DNA of 64,000 bases from Pontederia crassipes (taxonomy: Eukaryota; Streptophyta; Magnoliopsida; Commelinales; Pontederiaceae): positions 18,293,501-18,357,500 of the forward strand of contig CM060188.1 of the NCBI GenBank assembly GCA_030549335.1. Reading direction: 5' to 3'. Below the pieces are notes generated by a model that saw only the letters and a list, made by a program, of their open reading frames with translations, did no database searches and had not been told where the DNA came from. Shown here piece by piece: positions 53,801-64,000 of this stretch (positions are counted from its first letter, which is position 1; every line of letters begins with the position of its first letter). The translations under genes and the position numbers were made by a program.

Positions 53801-56800
53801 ATGAGAGGGCTTCTCTCGGTTTCTGGCGGCCGCCGCTTCCTGCCCTCCTCTTCTCCTCCCGAACGCTGTCGCGCGGACCTCCCGCAACTCTGACGCTTCT
53901 CGATGCGCGATCGTCAGCATCGTCACCATCTGCCGTGCACATTCCGCGGCCCCCGGCGGCAGCTGCTCGCTTCTTCTCCCATGATCTCTCCGATCAACCC
54001 CGGCCAGGTGAACCACACCCACCTCTTGCATCTCTTCCGGTTTCCGTCTTCCAGTTCTTCGATTTCGCCGCCGCTTCCTCTAATTCTCGTGTACCTGTTG
54101 ATTTTGCGTAAAATTGAAACGGGATGCGACGTCGTTCGCCTGTTCGAAGAATGTGTATATCGTTTATTTTATTTGCGTTTTTTTCCCGAAATTATGTATA
54201 AGATCAAAGAACAATGTTTAATAGTTTCATCAAGTACGACTAGTTCTAAGAATTTGTATATATCACCAATTACGTGTCTTCCGTCTGCCTCCCTCGTGAT
54301 CCGTCATTTTGGATCAATAATAAGCGGAGAAACTCAACATTGGTGTTCCTTGTGGTACTTCCAATTTGGAGTTGAGGATTGCTGGTTATCATGAACTCGT
54401 CCAGGTTGTCGTTGAATGACGCAGTACTTTGAAATCTTTTCACAAGTTACCATATCCTTTATGCTCTTTAGATTCCAAATATCCTTTATACACACTTGAA
54501 GATACTGAATTTGTTAAATTATTTTCTGCTTTAATTTTCTATTTTCATTTCTTAGAAATTGTTTTGGTTTTCATTCTTTTATGTTTAGATAACATGGGTG
54601 TTTGTTTGGTTTACCACTTACATTTTTCCAGAATGAAAATATTTTTTCTTATTTTAGTTTCGAAAATTGTTTTCCAAAATATGGAAACATGAAACAAGCC
54701 AACCAAATCGACCTTAGACCTTTCAGTTAATAGGTTATTCTGCACATTTTTTAAAAGTTGCTATAGCTAATGTATTCAATTCTTCTTGTGGCAATTTACT
54801 TCTTAAGTTACACATGTCTTGTCCTGATCTTTAATTAAATTTTCTACCTGAAATAGCAAGTGTAAGATAGCAAAATTGTTGATTATAATTTAGTTTCAAT
54901 TTATGTGAAATTAAACTCCGCCTATATTTTATAGCCGGTCCCAAGCCCGGATAAAGGAGGAGGGTTGTGTTAGGCCCCGACAGCCAGCATAAAATCCTGT
55001 CGAATCTTAACGTCGTATGATCCATGTAGCCGACCCCACCTAGTGGGATAAGGCTTTGTTGTTGTTGTTGTTGTTGTTGTTATGTGAAAGTTGTTATAGT
55101 TGCCATGACAATTGTGACCATGACCTTGCTGGATAATTGTATATACCTTTGTAAAATGTTTCTTCTGTTAAACTATTTTGTTTAATGTAAGGATGATAGA
55201 TGATCAAGTGTTGTTTTTCTTCATAGTTACTTGTAGAAGTTTTTTAGTTGGTCTCTCATTTTTTCTTATGTGCGCTTATCATCCTAAAGGTCCCCTTGCT
55301 CTCTATAGGAGCATGGTCAGTGAAGGAAAGCTCCAACATGACATTTATCAAGAACAGGTGGCTTTTGAATTAGAAAAATTACTTCAAAGGCTACAGATAT
55401 ATGAGAAGCAAATGGAGGAGTACAATGTAGGTTCTCCTATTAAGAATACTTATTATATCGTCATTATTGGTTTAATCTGATGACAATTTGACTGTTTACA
55501 ATTCATTGGTGGGTTCTCAGGTAAAGCTAGCGAATTGGGAAAAGAACAGAGAGACTGAGAGGCGCAAACTTCTTTTGAAAGAAGCAGAGATAAAAGAGCA
55601 TAATGGTATATGGATAGAACCGAAGAAGCTCCAAAGTGGACTAATTGGAAAATGGATTTCCCGGTAAGTGCTGTTTGCCAATTAAGTACTTCTTTTTAAG
55701 CACAAATAACAAGTACTAAGGCCATTCTTTCATGTAAGCATATAATCTACAGGATTTCCATCTCTTGTAAGAATAAAGGGGAATTTGCATATCCACATTG
55801 TTGTGCTATGCTATTGCAATATTTCTCTTTTTTTCAATTAATCCACCATGTGATTTCTGTGCAATTTATATTGCTTTTCTCTTACTTAGATATGATATTG
55901 AGTCATAACATTTTGTTCTATATTTAGGAAAAGACGTGGAAATGTAGAACCAGGAGTTGGGAAGTTGGTCTCCTATCTCAACCGTGAAAAGAAGTTGGAT
56001 GATACGGTTGGTTGTCCACCAGTTGCACCTATAGCTCCAAAAGGATTATATCTCTACGGAAATGTTGGTAGCGGTATGCTTGCCTTCAACAATAAAGTTT
56101 GCAAAAGATTGCATTGTGGCCTAATCCATTTTGTGCAAGAATAGAATTCCTTTCATCTTCCATCTCTATTTGATTTTTCTTTTCAGTAATCACTAGGGTT
56201 GTCTTGATTACCTTTCAGCTATTTGATGCTAACTTTGTGTCTTGACTCCACAATTTTTCTTAAAAACTTACTATTTCACTAATAAATGAAGATAAATTTT
56301 GTTCTGTGTGCAGGAAAAACTATGCTAATGGACATGCTTTACTCTTCTACTGAAGGCATGGTTAAACACCGGAGGAGACTTCACTTTCATGAGGTGAAGT
56401 TTGTATTTTGTTCTTAGGAATGGAGCATATGATCTTTCACATATGCTACTACACTCAAGTTAAATGTAAATTGTTCATTAAAAAGTCTAGAATTAAGGTT
56501 TCTAGTCTATGCGACATCGAAGCGCAAGGAAAGTGAGAGGGGGTGGGCCAGCAGGCCTCAATTCTCCTAGCACTTGGACTTTGAGATGCATATTCCAAAT
56601 TATGTGGCTTCATGGATCTAGGCATCATTATTCACCAGTTTTTTGGTTGACTCTAAGGTACAAAATGCATTCAAGAACCTGATAGATCTTAAGCTCTTTA
56701 TTTTAAGGTCCATTAAAAAATGTTCTTTGTTTAAGCATACAAGTTTTGATTGCTTACCAACACCACAAATCGCCCCTATAAAAATAAGATCCACGGAAGT

Positions 56801-58896
56801 AGGTAGTCTGTTATCACCAGGCAGCAGCCCACCCCCCGCCCCCAAAAAAAAGAAGAGAGAAAAGAAAAGAAAAAGGCAAGAAGATCCCAGTTTGATAAAC
56901 CCGACGTATAAAAACTATCCAAAAGTTTGTTGGTCCTAGTGTCTTCTGATGTGAACATTTCCTTCTTCTGTCTAGCATGCATTGATTTTTGCTCTAATGT
57001 TGTTGAAATAATTCTACTTCCAAATAGTATTTCTGCATTTGGAAGTTCTTTTGAGTAGGCAGTTTCTCAGTACCTTCAGTCTATTTTGGTACATGTTTTG
57101 ACTAATTCTGTCTCTTATTTTAATAAAAAGAAAGGATGACTACTTGACTTGTATTGTCTTATTTTTAGTTGGTCAAATTGAATTCCGTAAGTACATTCAT
57201 AATCAAAAGGCCTCTCAATTTTAAATCTTCGTGCTGAATGTGGTCATGTGGATGTTTCTAATCATGAGTAAGAGAATGGCAAGATTTACACATTTTCTTT
57301 TTACTTTGATGCTAGTATCAACATGATACTATTGATGCCACTAAAATCACATATTCCACCTTTCTAGTTTCATTCATTTTGGATTCCTTTTAAAAATCAT
57401 TGAAAAAAAAAACTTTGACTTGGCTCCCACCATCAGATCATATTAACTTCCTTTTCTGTGACCATGATTTTATTTTACAGCATAGTTGGTTACAAGCCTG
57501 TCATTAATGACTTGCAGGCAATGCTTGAGATACATGAACAAATGCACAAGATATCGAAGAGCAAATCTGTTGATGATTATCATCAATCAAGTATTTTCAA
57601 TTGGATAAACAACCTTCCTTTCAACGAAAAAGTTAAAGAATGGTTGACTGGTGAAGAACTATATAAGCAAGAAGTCCAGAAGAAGCATATTCTTGATAAC
57701 GTAGCAGATAAATTTCTTGTTGATAGGAAAGCAGATAAGATAGGTGCAAGTATTCTTTGCTTCGATGAGATTCAGGTAATACAAATACATGTCATGCACC
57801 ATTATTTAACCTGTGACTATGTTGCTCGATAATAGAATTGGATTGTGTATGTTAATTGCTACAAAGAAATTAAAAATACTCACATTTTATTCCTATGCCT
57901 GAGGATAACCATCTAGCTTATTTGAAACACAGCCTTTCTTTATTTTTTACAGACGGTTGATGTTTTTGCTATTGTGGCCTTATCTCGAATCGTAAGCAGA
58001 TTACTCAGCACTGGAACAGTTCTTGTGGCTACCAGTAATAGAGCGCCTGAGGATTTGAACCAGGTACTTATCTGACTACCATAAACATGACAAACTATTC
58101 CTTTACTTCTTGTGATACATATGAAAGTTCTATAATTGCTATACACATTTCTGTTTACATAGCTTGCTTCCAATGGGATAGGCATACCTGTTTCGCCGTG
58201 TCAGTGAACATTTCACGATGTGATTGATTAAATGATGTTCATAAAACCAGAAAGCAAAGGAAAATGCTTTAAATACTGTGGCTGTAGTCATGCGTGAACT
58301 TGGAGAACAATGGTCTGATGCACATTTTTTAGTACATGTGTTCATACTTAGTGGATTGGGATTAGTTTCTTATAACAATAAAAGGGTAGAATGTTAAAAT
58401 TTCATTGAATGCTAGTGAGTTTTCATCTCATATATTCTTTGGTAAATTGTGACTCATAAATACAAGTGTTTTGCTTTATCATAGCTTTGTGAACTATTGC
58501 CATAAAGTTGTCATGTTCTTTTAATGATGATTTCCTTTATTCCTGTAGCATTAGGTTCTTTACTTGTTACATGTAGCCTCATATAACTGCCATGCATGAT
58601 ACAAAAATCTGGTTATCAACTTCTTTATTTATGTTACTTTGCATGTAGTTGCTTACTCTTTGATGTTTTACATTTCCTAATGGAACTCATGTCTAACTCA
58701 CACAGCCAGAATAGTTGGTCTCGTCACACAGCTTTAGTTATTTTTATAGTGAGTTTGTCCTTTTTGTGAACATCAGGATGGTATGCAGAAAGATATATTT
58801 CTTTCCTTTCTGTCTAAGTTGGAGGAAAATTGCCAAAAGATTCACATTGGCAGTGACATTGACTATCGCCGCATAATCACAAGAGACAATGCTCAG
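53801..58896 (+). CDS. AFG1-like mitochondrial AAA-type ATPase, partial, exon-1 frameshift
   Basis: Relative of yeast Afg1/human LACE1 (AFG1L), a mitochondrial inner-membrane ATPase linked to turnover of respiratory subunits. Exons: 53801-54007, 55290-55426, 55521-55663, 55928-56073, 56314-56393, 57518-57775, 57953-58063 and 58777-58896; exons 2-8 are in one frame. Walker A is GNVGSGKTML across 56073/56314 and Walker B is ILCFDEIQTVDV across 57775/57953. The arginine-finger region LVATSNRAPEDLNQDGMQ follows, then FLSFLSKLEENC. PLALYRSMVSEGKL begins the mature part. Exon 1 is organelle-presequence-like, but its ATG frame (MRGLLSVSGGRRF) stops at TGA 53891, while the frame that splices correctly into exon 2 (SSRTLSRGPPATL... 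to the G at 54007) has no ATG; a one-base deletion near 53850-53862 would explain this. The family's C-terminal FWPL, MFGR and SFQFE region was not found up to 64000. Confidence 0.85.
54911..55079 (+). mobile_element. Au-type SINE in AFG1-like intron 1
   Basis: The 169-bp insertion is flanked by the exact 10-bp duplication TTATGTGAAA (54901-54910 and 55080-55089). It contains TCCCAAGCCCGGATAAAGGAGG, GTTAGGCCCCGACAGCC, CGACCCCACCTAGTGGGATAA and a (TTG)n tail, all typical of Au SINEs. Sense orientation relative to the host gene. Confidence 0.9.
56394..57517 (+). other. AFG1-like intron 5, no clear element
   Basis: This 1.1-kb intron lies between the Walker A exon and the AMLEIHEQM exon. An AAAGGATGACTAC word at 57131 resembles one arm of the LINE hairpin but lacks the partner arm. 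Otherwise nothing is recognised. Confidence 0.5.
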
Positions 58897-59989
58897 GTAA
58901 GTTTCTTTCTCTGCATAGTACTTATAATATTTGGCAATTTTGGATGCACGGCATGATTTATTGTTGAACATTTTATGTCAGCTGTCCTTTGTATAGTTCG
59001 TGTTGACCTTTTAGAGCATTATATATAGATATGGAGTCAATGTTTATACTATTTAGAGCAGAGATGCTGAGTTAATTCTTACAGTGACAAGGCTTAGTTT
59101 CTTCTAGGTCCCTGTAGTAGGAACAGTTTTCCAAGGAAAAAAAAGGAAAAAAGAAAAAAATGCTTGCAATCAGTGAAAGAATCAAGTAAAATGCAGTACC
59201 TTAAGAACAAACTCTGTTTTTCATATAATTAGAAAAAAAACTCACATTTTTAACTATTTCGTCAAGCTATTGTTTCACTTGGCATACATGAAGGTCACAG
59301 AAAGATAAAAAAAAAAAATCCAAGGGTGAGACTATAATCGATCTACATAAAAGAGATGTGATGAAATGCTTTTTGGCCCATGAAGCTGGTTTTGCTTATT
59401 GTCCTGGAGGGTTGGGTCTGATTTCTGACCTTTTTATATTTCAAGTTGGAATATTTGAAGACTGCTCAATGTGGGACTAAATTGAATTTTGATAGGTTGA
59501 TTTGTGGATCTGACCAATGGTATCTTGTGCTGATTATTCAATTTGCCTGAGTGATACAGTGGACTTCAATATGAACGTAGTGATAAGGAAGGGACCTGAA
59601 GAACAATGCAAGCAATATAAGCAATTTTGGCCATTGAGTTTATATGTGGCAACCAATATGCTTGTGATGGTATTCAATGAAGCTTGAAAGTAGATGACAT
59701 AATTTGTAAACCTGCAAATGGTGAACTGGGTACTCCAAGAATCTGCTACACCAATCATGTTCGCCTTGCATGGTCGGTAAGCTGAATCATTGGGCCTGAG
59801 ACTGATTTATTGAGTTCCGTGTTTTTTTCCTGTTATGACAGAGACCTATCATGGGACTCGTGTTAGGAGTTGGTCCATGGTGCCTCATTCTTCTGGGGGA
59901 GTGTCAAAAGTCATGCCACTTGTATGGCATCTTGTCATGGCCTCCCTTGCGCTGATTTCCTTTTCTGAACATATGAGTGGATGCTTTCC
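58897..59989. other. Downstream of AFG1-like exon 8, no exon recognised
   Basis: This region follows a good GTAAGT donor at 58897, so transcription should continue. I found no segment matching the remaining AFG1 C-terminal exons. The content is A/T-rich with poly-A runs near 59140 and 59310. Confidence 0.5.
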
Positions 59990-60480
59990 CTTGCCTAGCC
60001 GGTCTCCATAGTATCAGCATCAGCCTCAGTTTTTGGTCACCTAACAAATGGATCAGGAGGTGGTTCCTGGACCCCACAGTTTAGATCTGGTCTCTTTGAT
60101 CAGTGTATAGTGGACCAAGTGGCACTTCATGAGAGGGTGCCACAGTATCGCCTGGATGGCACCAGGGTGGATGAAAGGATGTGGCTCTCTGGCTGCTTCG
60201 CAGCAAGATGCGTGTACTTACATTCTTTTGTGAGATAGTACTGTCTCAGACACCAAGCAGGATTGCAAATGGGCTTGTAAAACTAGGCTAGTCTTAAAAA
60301 GTCGAGATATTCTCTTGGCTTTTGAGTTAAGGCAGAATTCTAACCAAGGTGTATAGGGTGAGATGGGTGCCAAGTTCTGATACCTCCTGTATGCATTGTG
60401 CAGATTCAGGTTTGAGGACATCACTAACCTATTTTTTTATTGCGATTGAGGTGTGATGATGACTACACATCCCTGGGATT
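59990..60480 (+). mobile_element. Degenerate LINE reverse-transcriptase C-terminus
   Basis: Broken plus-strand frames can be read as FTLW/KWIRRWFLDPTV, then KVEIFSWLL, YRVRWVPSSDTSCMHC and FEDITNLFFYCD. These correspond to the WAPHADVSCPMC...EDIDHLFFNC zf-RVT block of the better preserved copy at 33631-34330. There are many stops and frameshifts. Boundaries are approximate. Confidence 0.55.
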
Positions 60481-60643
60481 GATGCGACATCAGCAGAGAC
60501 TTTCTGGGTTCCTTTCAAGCTGCAGGGTTGACAGACCCCTTGTTCGAGACACATTATTACGCTCGATACTGGTGGCTTGGTGCATCCTGATACAGTTCAA
60601 TCTTACCATTTTTTTGTGGCGAAAGATGTTATTTATTTATTTA

Positions 60644-61696
60644 GAGTTATTTTCCCAGAAAGGTTTGGTTACTAATAGAGCGGAATGGCGTCGTATGATC
60701 CATGTAGCCGACCCCATCTAGTGGGATAAGGCTTTGTTGTTGTTGTTGTTGTAGAGTTATTTTCATAAACCACCCCTAAACTATAATGATTTTCTATATC
60801 TAACCTCAAATTAAGAACTTATTTTTTTGGATCCCTAAACTATCACGATTTTTCCAATTTGATTTTTTCGTCCAATTCTATCAATTTTTCGGTTATCTTT
60901 GATTTTCGTATTGGTGAAAAGTCCAATATTCCCCTGCCTTGGACACATTAAAGCGTTAATCTATTTTTGCTTAAAATAATATATAATAATAAATATAAAA
61001 AATAATTTTAAAAAGAAAAACGTAGGGCGGATGACGCCCTCCTGCTCCGCGTCGCCGGGGCGAAAGGGGGGGGGGGGGCAGGAGGCCGATGCTGACGTGC
61101 GAGCTCGCACAGGTGGGTGTCGGCCCCCTCGCCGGTCGCAGCACTGGGCCTCCCCCCTCCCCCCCTTTCACTGCACGCGTCGGCGTAGGAAAAGCGCCAG
61201 CGCGTGCAGGGCAGGCGGAAAGGGGGGGGGGGGGGTTGGTCGACGATTTTTCCAATTTCATCTTTTCGTCCAAGTCTGTCTCCGGCTTCGGCCTCCTTCT
61301 CCACCTTGGGCTTCGGCGCCAGGCGACAGCAAGGAAAGGGGGCGGGGGGTCACCCCCCTGCTGACTCTCATGTGTGCCGACGACAAGATCTTGGGGCCGA
61401 CACCCCCTCCCCCCTTTCGCTCCGGCGATGCGGAGCGCCCGACGATGGGGGGAGCCCACTGCTTTTTTCTTCTTTAATTATTTTTTATATTTGTTATTAT
61501 ATATTATTAAAGGTTAAATGGTAACTATGACTTTTCACAAATGGAAAAAATGAAATTAACGGAAATCGTGACAGAAGTTGACGGAAGGATCAAATTGAAA
61601 AAATCGTGATAGTTTAGGGATCCAAAAAAATAAGTTCGTAGTTTGGAGTTAGATGTGGAAAATCATGATATTTTAGGGGTGGTTTAAATAACCCAT
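60644..61696. mobile_element. MULE-like element with long, GC-rich terminal inverted repeats
   Basis: The left end carries AAACCACCCCTAAACTA, TTTTTTTGGATCCCTAAACTATCACGATTTTTCCAATTTGAT and, further in, CTCCGCGTCGCCGGGGCGAAAGG. The right end carries the same blocks inverted, including CCCCTTTCGCTCCGGCGATGCGG (61409-61435) and AGGGGTGGTTTAAATAACCC. Arms exceed 300 bp each. The centre (61020-61460) is strongly GC-rich with poly-G runs of about 14. Frames stay open on both strands because of GC content, but no domain is recognised. A possible ATTTATTTA target duplication is too A/T-rich to trust. An RTE fragment is nested in the left arm. Confidence 0.65.
60655..60751 (+). mobile_element. 97-bp 5'-truncated RTE LINE end nested in MULE-like arm
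   Basis: Flanked by the exact 13-bp duplication TAGAGTTATTTTC (60642-60654 and 60752-60764). The frame reads NRAEWRRMIHVADPI then stop, the characteristic C-terminal peptide of plant RTE LINEs. It is followed by AGTGGGATAAGG and (TTG)n, the terminus that Au SINEs share. Confidence 0.85.
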
Positions 61697-61759
61697 TGAT
61701 TTATTTATTGAGAGGGAGAAAGATGTTATGTTTTTGGTTTTTTCACACATGTACATGTT

Positions 61760-61835
61760 GATTTGGAAATTTAATAGCACACGGATGACTGCCAAGCCTA
61801 GTGGTCATCCTTTGCTTCCATAAAAAAGAAAAAAG
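61760..61835 (+). mobile_element. LINE 3' terminus with hairpin
   Basis: TACATGTTGATTTGG is followed by the hairpin GGATGACTGCC...GTGGTCATCC (61783-61810) and an A-rich tail (CCATAAAAAAGAAAAAAG), the same 3' layout as the LINE copies inside KEG. Confidence 0.6.
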
Positions 61836-61867
61836 TTCAGGAACCAACTGGGAGTATTTTACATTAT

Positions 61868-62178
61868 GATTTACAACCTCTTATGTAGACACGTGTTTTT
61901 TCATACTGCAGATGTTATATCCTTTGTGACCAAGGTTGTAAGGAGACAATGTGTGTTTCCATATCCTATAGTTGACATAAAGTGAATTAGGCATCATGGT
62001 GTCATTATGTGTATACGTATTGTGATTTACAAGCTCTTCTGTAGCCACATTTTTTTCCGAACTGCAGATGTTATATCCTTTGTGACCAAGGTTGTAAGGA
62101 GACAATGAGGCATTTCCATATCCTATAGTTGTCATAAAATGAGTTAGACATCCTTGTGTCATTATGTGTATACATATT
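61868..62178. repeat. Two-copy tandem repeat, period 156 bp
   Basis: Units 61868-62023 and 62024-62178 share GATTTACAA, CTGCAGATGTTATATCCTTTG, TGACCAAGGTTGTAAGGAGACAATG and GTGTCATTATGTGTATAC. They adjoin the 3' side of the gypsy remnant and may be part of its LTR or flank. Confidence 0.85.
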
Positions 62179-62539
62179 GTTCTGATCCAATCACATATTG
62201 GGAGTTAGACAATGATGCAGTAAGGAGAGAAAATCAGCAAGAATAATGAGAAATCAGGCTAGAAGATGAGAAAGACTGATAGAGGAACAATTAGGGTTTA
62301 CGAGAAAACCACAAAAATCTGTAATTTTGATAAAAGAGAGATTATGATGACTGAAACCCTATTGACAACCTTAAATATTAGGGTTACAAGAGGTTATAAA
62401 CTACTAATCAATCTCCACCCTTGATTAACCCACTTTTAATCAAGACCGTTATAACTAATCATGACCCTTATAACTAATTAAAAGGCCACATGCCTATCAC
62501 ATGATGACTAATACACTAAAACACCAACTTTAATTAAAA
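62179..62539 (-). other. Possible LTR of the gypsy remnant
   Basis: A/T-rich sequence with CTTAAATATTAGGGTTAC and AATCTCCACCCTTGATTAACCC lies 3' of the chromodomain on the element strand, where the 3' LTR is expected. The second LTR is not in the window, so this cannot be confirmed. Confidence 0.3.
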
Positions 62540-63950
62540 TAACTAATTTAAAATAAAAGCTCCTGCGTCAATCTCCTCAGCTTGAAAATTTTGGCTCCTT
62601 TGAAAAAACTTGCACCACATCAGCATACATCTCGGCATCGATCTTCTTGAGCTTATCTTCATTAATCCAAGTGCTTTCAGTAGCAGGTTTGCCCAACCAT
62701 TTAATAAAAAATCTTCTATATTTGTTACTTCTACGAGAATTGACCTCTTTGACATCCAACACATCTTCAATAACATCAGTAGAAACTTTGGGTGTTGTTC
62801 CAATTGATTTGAAACTTCAGTCGTGTCCACATTAAAGCCCTCAAAAGCATACAAATCAAAGACATTGAAGATAGGATTGATTTGCAAATTTGCTAGAAGT
62901 TCAATGAAATAAGCATTTGAACTTATTTTCTTTAGTATCTCGCAAGGTCCAAACTTCCTTGATTTTGTGGTAAGTGCCCTTGGGAAACCTCTCTTGTCTC
63001 AAGTGTACAAGGACCAAGTCGCCTTCCTCAAAATCTTTAAGACACCGATGTTGATTGGCTGCATTGGCATAAGTTTCATTACTTGATTTCAGGGCAGCTT
63101 TTACCTCCTCCACCTCCACATGAATGTCGTGTTGAGAGAAGACATCACTAGCTGAATACGAAAATTCTTTCAAAATATCTTGAGTTTCAGGTAATCAGTG
63201 AGACATTTTTCAAATATGATATTCTCCAATAATTTCAACTTCTTGACACTCTATATTAAATTTCTTAGCACATAAAAAGCCATTAACCTTGCAGTTTTTT
63301 GATAAGCCGGCAACATGCTTTGCATCATCCTCCAATGGATGCAAGGTGTACTTCTTGTTACCCCTATAAAAAGAATACGTGTTTGGTTTAGTGTGATGTT
63401 CCATGTCATGGTCAACCACGGTCTTCCCACAAGAATATGCCCAACATCCATAGGCATAATATCACATAAAGCTTCATCTTGTAGATTACCTCCCATAGTA
63501 AATTGCACCAAACATCGAGCAGTGATAGAAATTTCATTGCCCTTCTTAAGCCAACGAATTTTGTAAGGATGTGGATGTTTTTTAATATCCAATCCCAGCT
63601 TCTCTACTGCATATTTAGAAATGATATTTTCCATACTACCACCATCTATAATTAGATCACACACCTTCCCACCACAAAGAACACGTGTTCTGAAAATACT
63701 ATGCCTTCTCCAATCTTCTTCTTCTTTGGTTGTGGCTGTTAAGACACTTCAAACCACCAATGAATCTCCTTGAACAGGGAGAACATCTATTTCTTCACTT
63801 TCATCCACATACTGACTCTTCACATTCATCATCTTGCAGCTCCACTAGATTAACTCTTCGTTGTGGACAAGCATAAGAACGACCTCTTTCACCACAAGTG
63901 AAACAACGAATTTGTGTGTTGTTGTTTCTTTTAAAAGTCGTAGGTGCATA
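62540..63950 (-). mobile_element. Ty3/gypsy chromovirus remnant, internally deleted
   Basis: Read right to left on the minus strand: a degenerate zinc knuckle CFTCGERGRSYACPQRR (about 63900); a retropepsin region with LIIDGGSMENIIS in place of the usual DSGS/T-type active site and DVGHILVGRPW (63664-63390); then, with no reverse transcriptase, RNase H or integrase core between, the integrase C-terminal EGDLVLVHLRQERFPKGTYHK (63173-62990) and a chromodomain-like KYRRFFIKWLGKPATESTW (about 62720-62660). The order is that of a Ty3/gypsy chromovirus. The pol core has been deleted near 63180-63250, and a frameshift splits the chromodomain. The element may continue past the right edge. Confidence 0.75.
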
Positions 63951-64000
63951 ATTATTTTGTCCACCATAATGCATTACAGCTTTTTCCTTGTCATTACTTC

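Noticed and set aside
53903..54394. 163-codon ORF starting in AFG1-like exon 1
   Set aside because: It runs through the exon-1 donor into the intron in a frame that does not join exon 2; the peptide has no recognised domain.
59625..59690. Plus-strand frame reading QFWPLSLYVATNM, reminiscent of the FWPL motif of the missing AFG1 C-terminal exons
   Set aside because: No acceptor site fits the phase of exon 8, the residues after FWPLS do not match the family, and the frame stops after about 20 codons. A chance match is more likely.
61008..61524. Large overlapping ORFs on both strands (up to 162 codons) in the GC-rich centre
   Set aside because: They lie in the inner arms and centre of a long inverted repeat with poly-G runs; frames are open by composition and encode G/P/R-rich peptides without motifs.

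Overview
The window is nuclear DNA of a flowering plant. It carries five multi-exon protein genes with GT-AG introns (one GC-AG exception), plant-specific families (KEG, NIP aquaporin, CUL1, plant rhomboid), and long AT-rich, transposon-filled gaps. The first exons of several genes are very GC-rich (KEG, rhomboid, NIP exon 2), which suggests a monocot, probably not a grass. That lineage call is inference.

Layout. 191-8247 (minus): CUL1 cullin, 18 exons, only the last exon missing off the left edge. 8.7-22.2 kb: gene-free and repeat-rich. It holds a hAT-like MITE with GC-rich ends (10519-11056), an old tandem duplication split by another inverted-repeat element (13134-15245), three abutting Tourist-like MITEs (15885-17916) and a 2.3-kb solo-LTR-like element with a TATAA target duplication and a dense array of GGTCGACC palindromes (18662-20993). 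22633-42486 (plus): a complete KEEP ON GOING gene (RING, kinase-like, ankyrin and HERC2-like repeats; 16 exons, 1648 codons). Its introns hold LINE 3' ends with a shared hairpin, a TRIM with a nested RTE/SINE-type insertion, and a 448-bp tandem duplication. 44807-46909 (plus): NIP-type aquaporin. 47327-47692 (minus): broken calmodulin-like pseudogene. 48182-50061 (plus): rhomboid protease whose stop codon lies inside a second solo-LTR-like element (50057-52018). 53801-58896 (plus): AFG1-type ATPase with an apparent frameshift in exon 1 and no recognised 3' exons before the window ends. 59-64 kb: LINE, RTE, MULE-like and Ty3/gypsy remnants.

The genes do not form a pathway. CUL1 (SCF scaffold) and KEG (a single-chain RING E3) are both ubiquitin-ligase components and lie head to head about 14 kb apart, but nothing in the sequence shows they are co-regulated. 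The most unusual material is the repeat fraction: two related solo-LTR-like elements rich in SalI-type palindromes, one of which now ends the rhomboid reading frame; a LINE family with a conserved 3' hairpin found in outward-facing inverted pairs; and several nested insertions whose target-site duplications can be read exactly.

All exon borders were worked out by hand from reading frame, splice dinucleotides and remembered family conservation. No alignment program or database was used.
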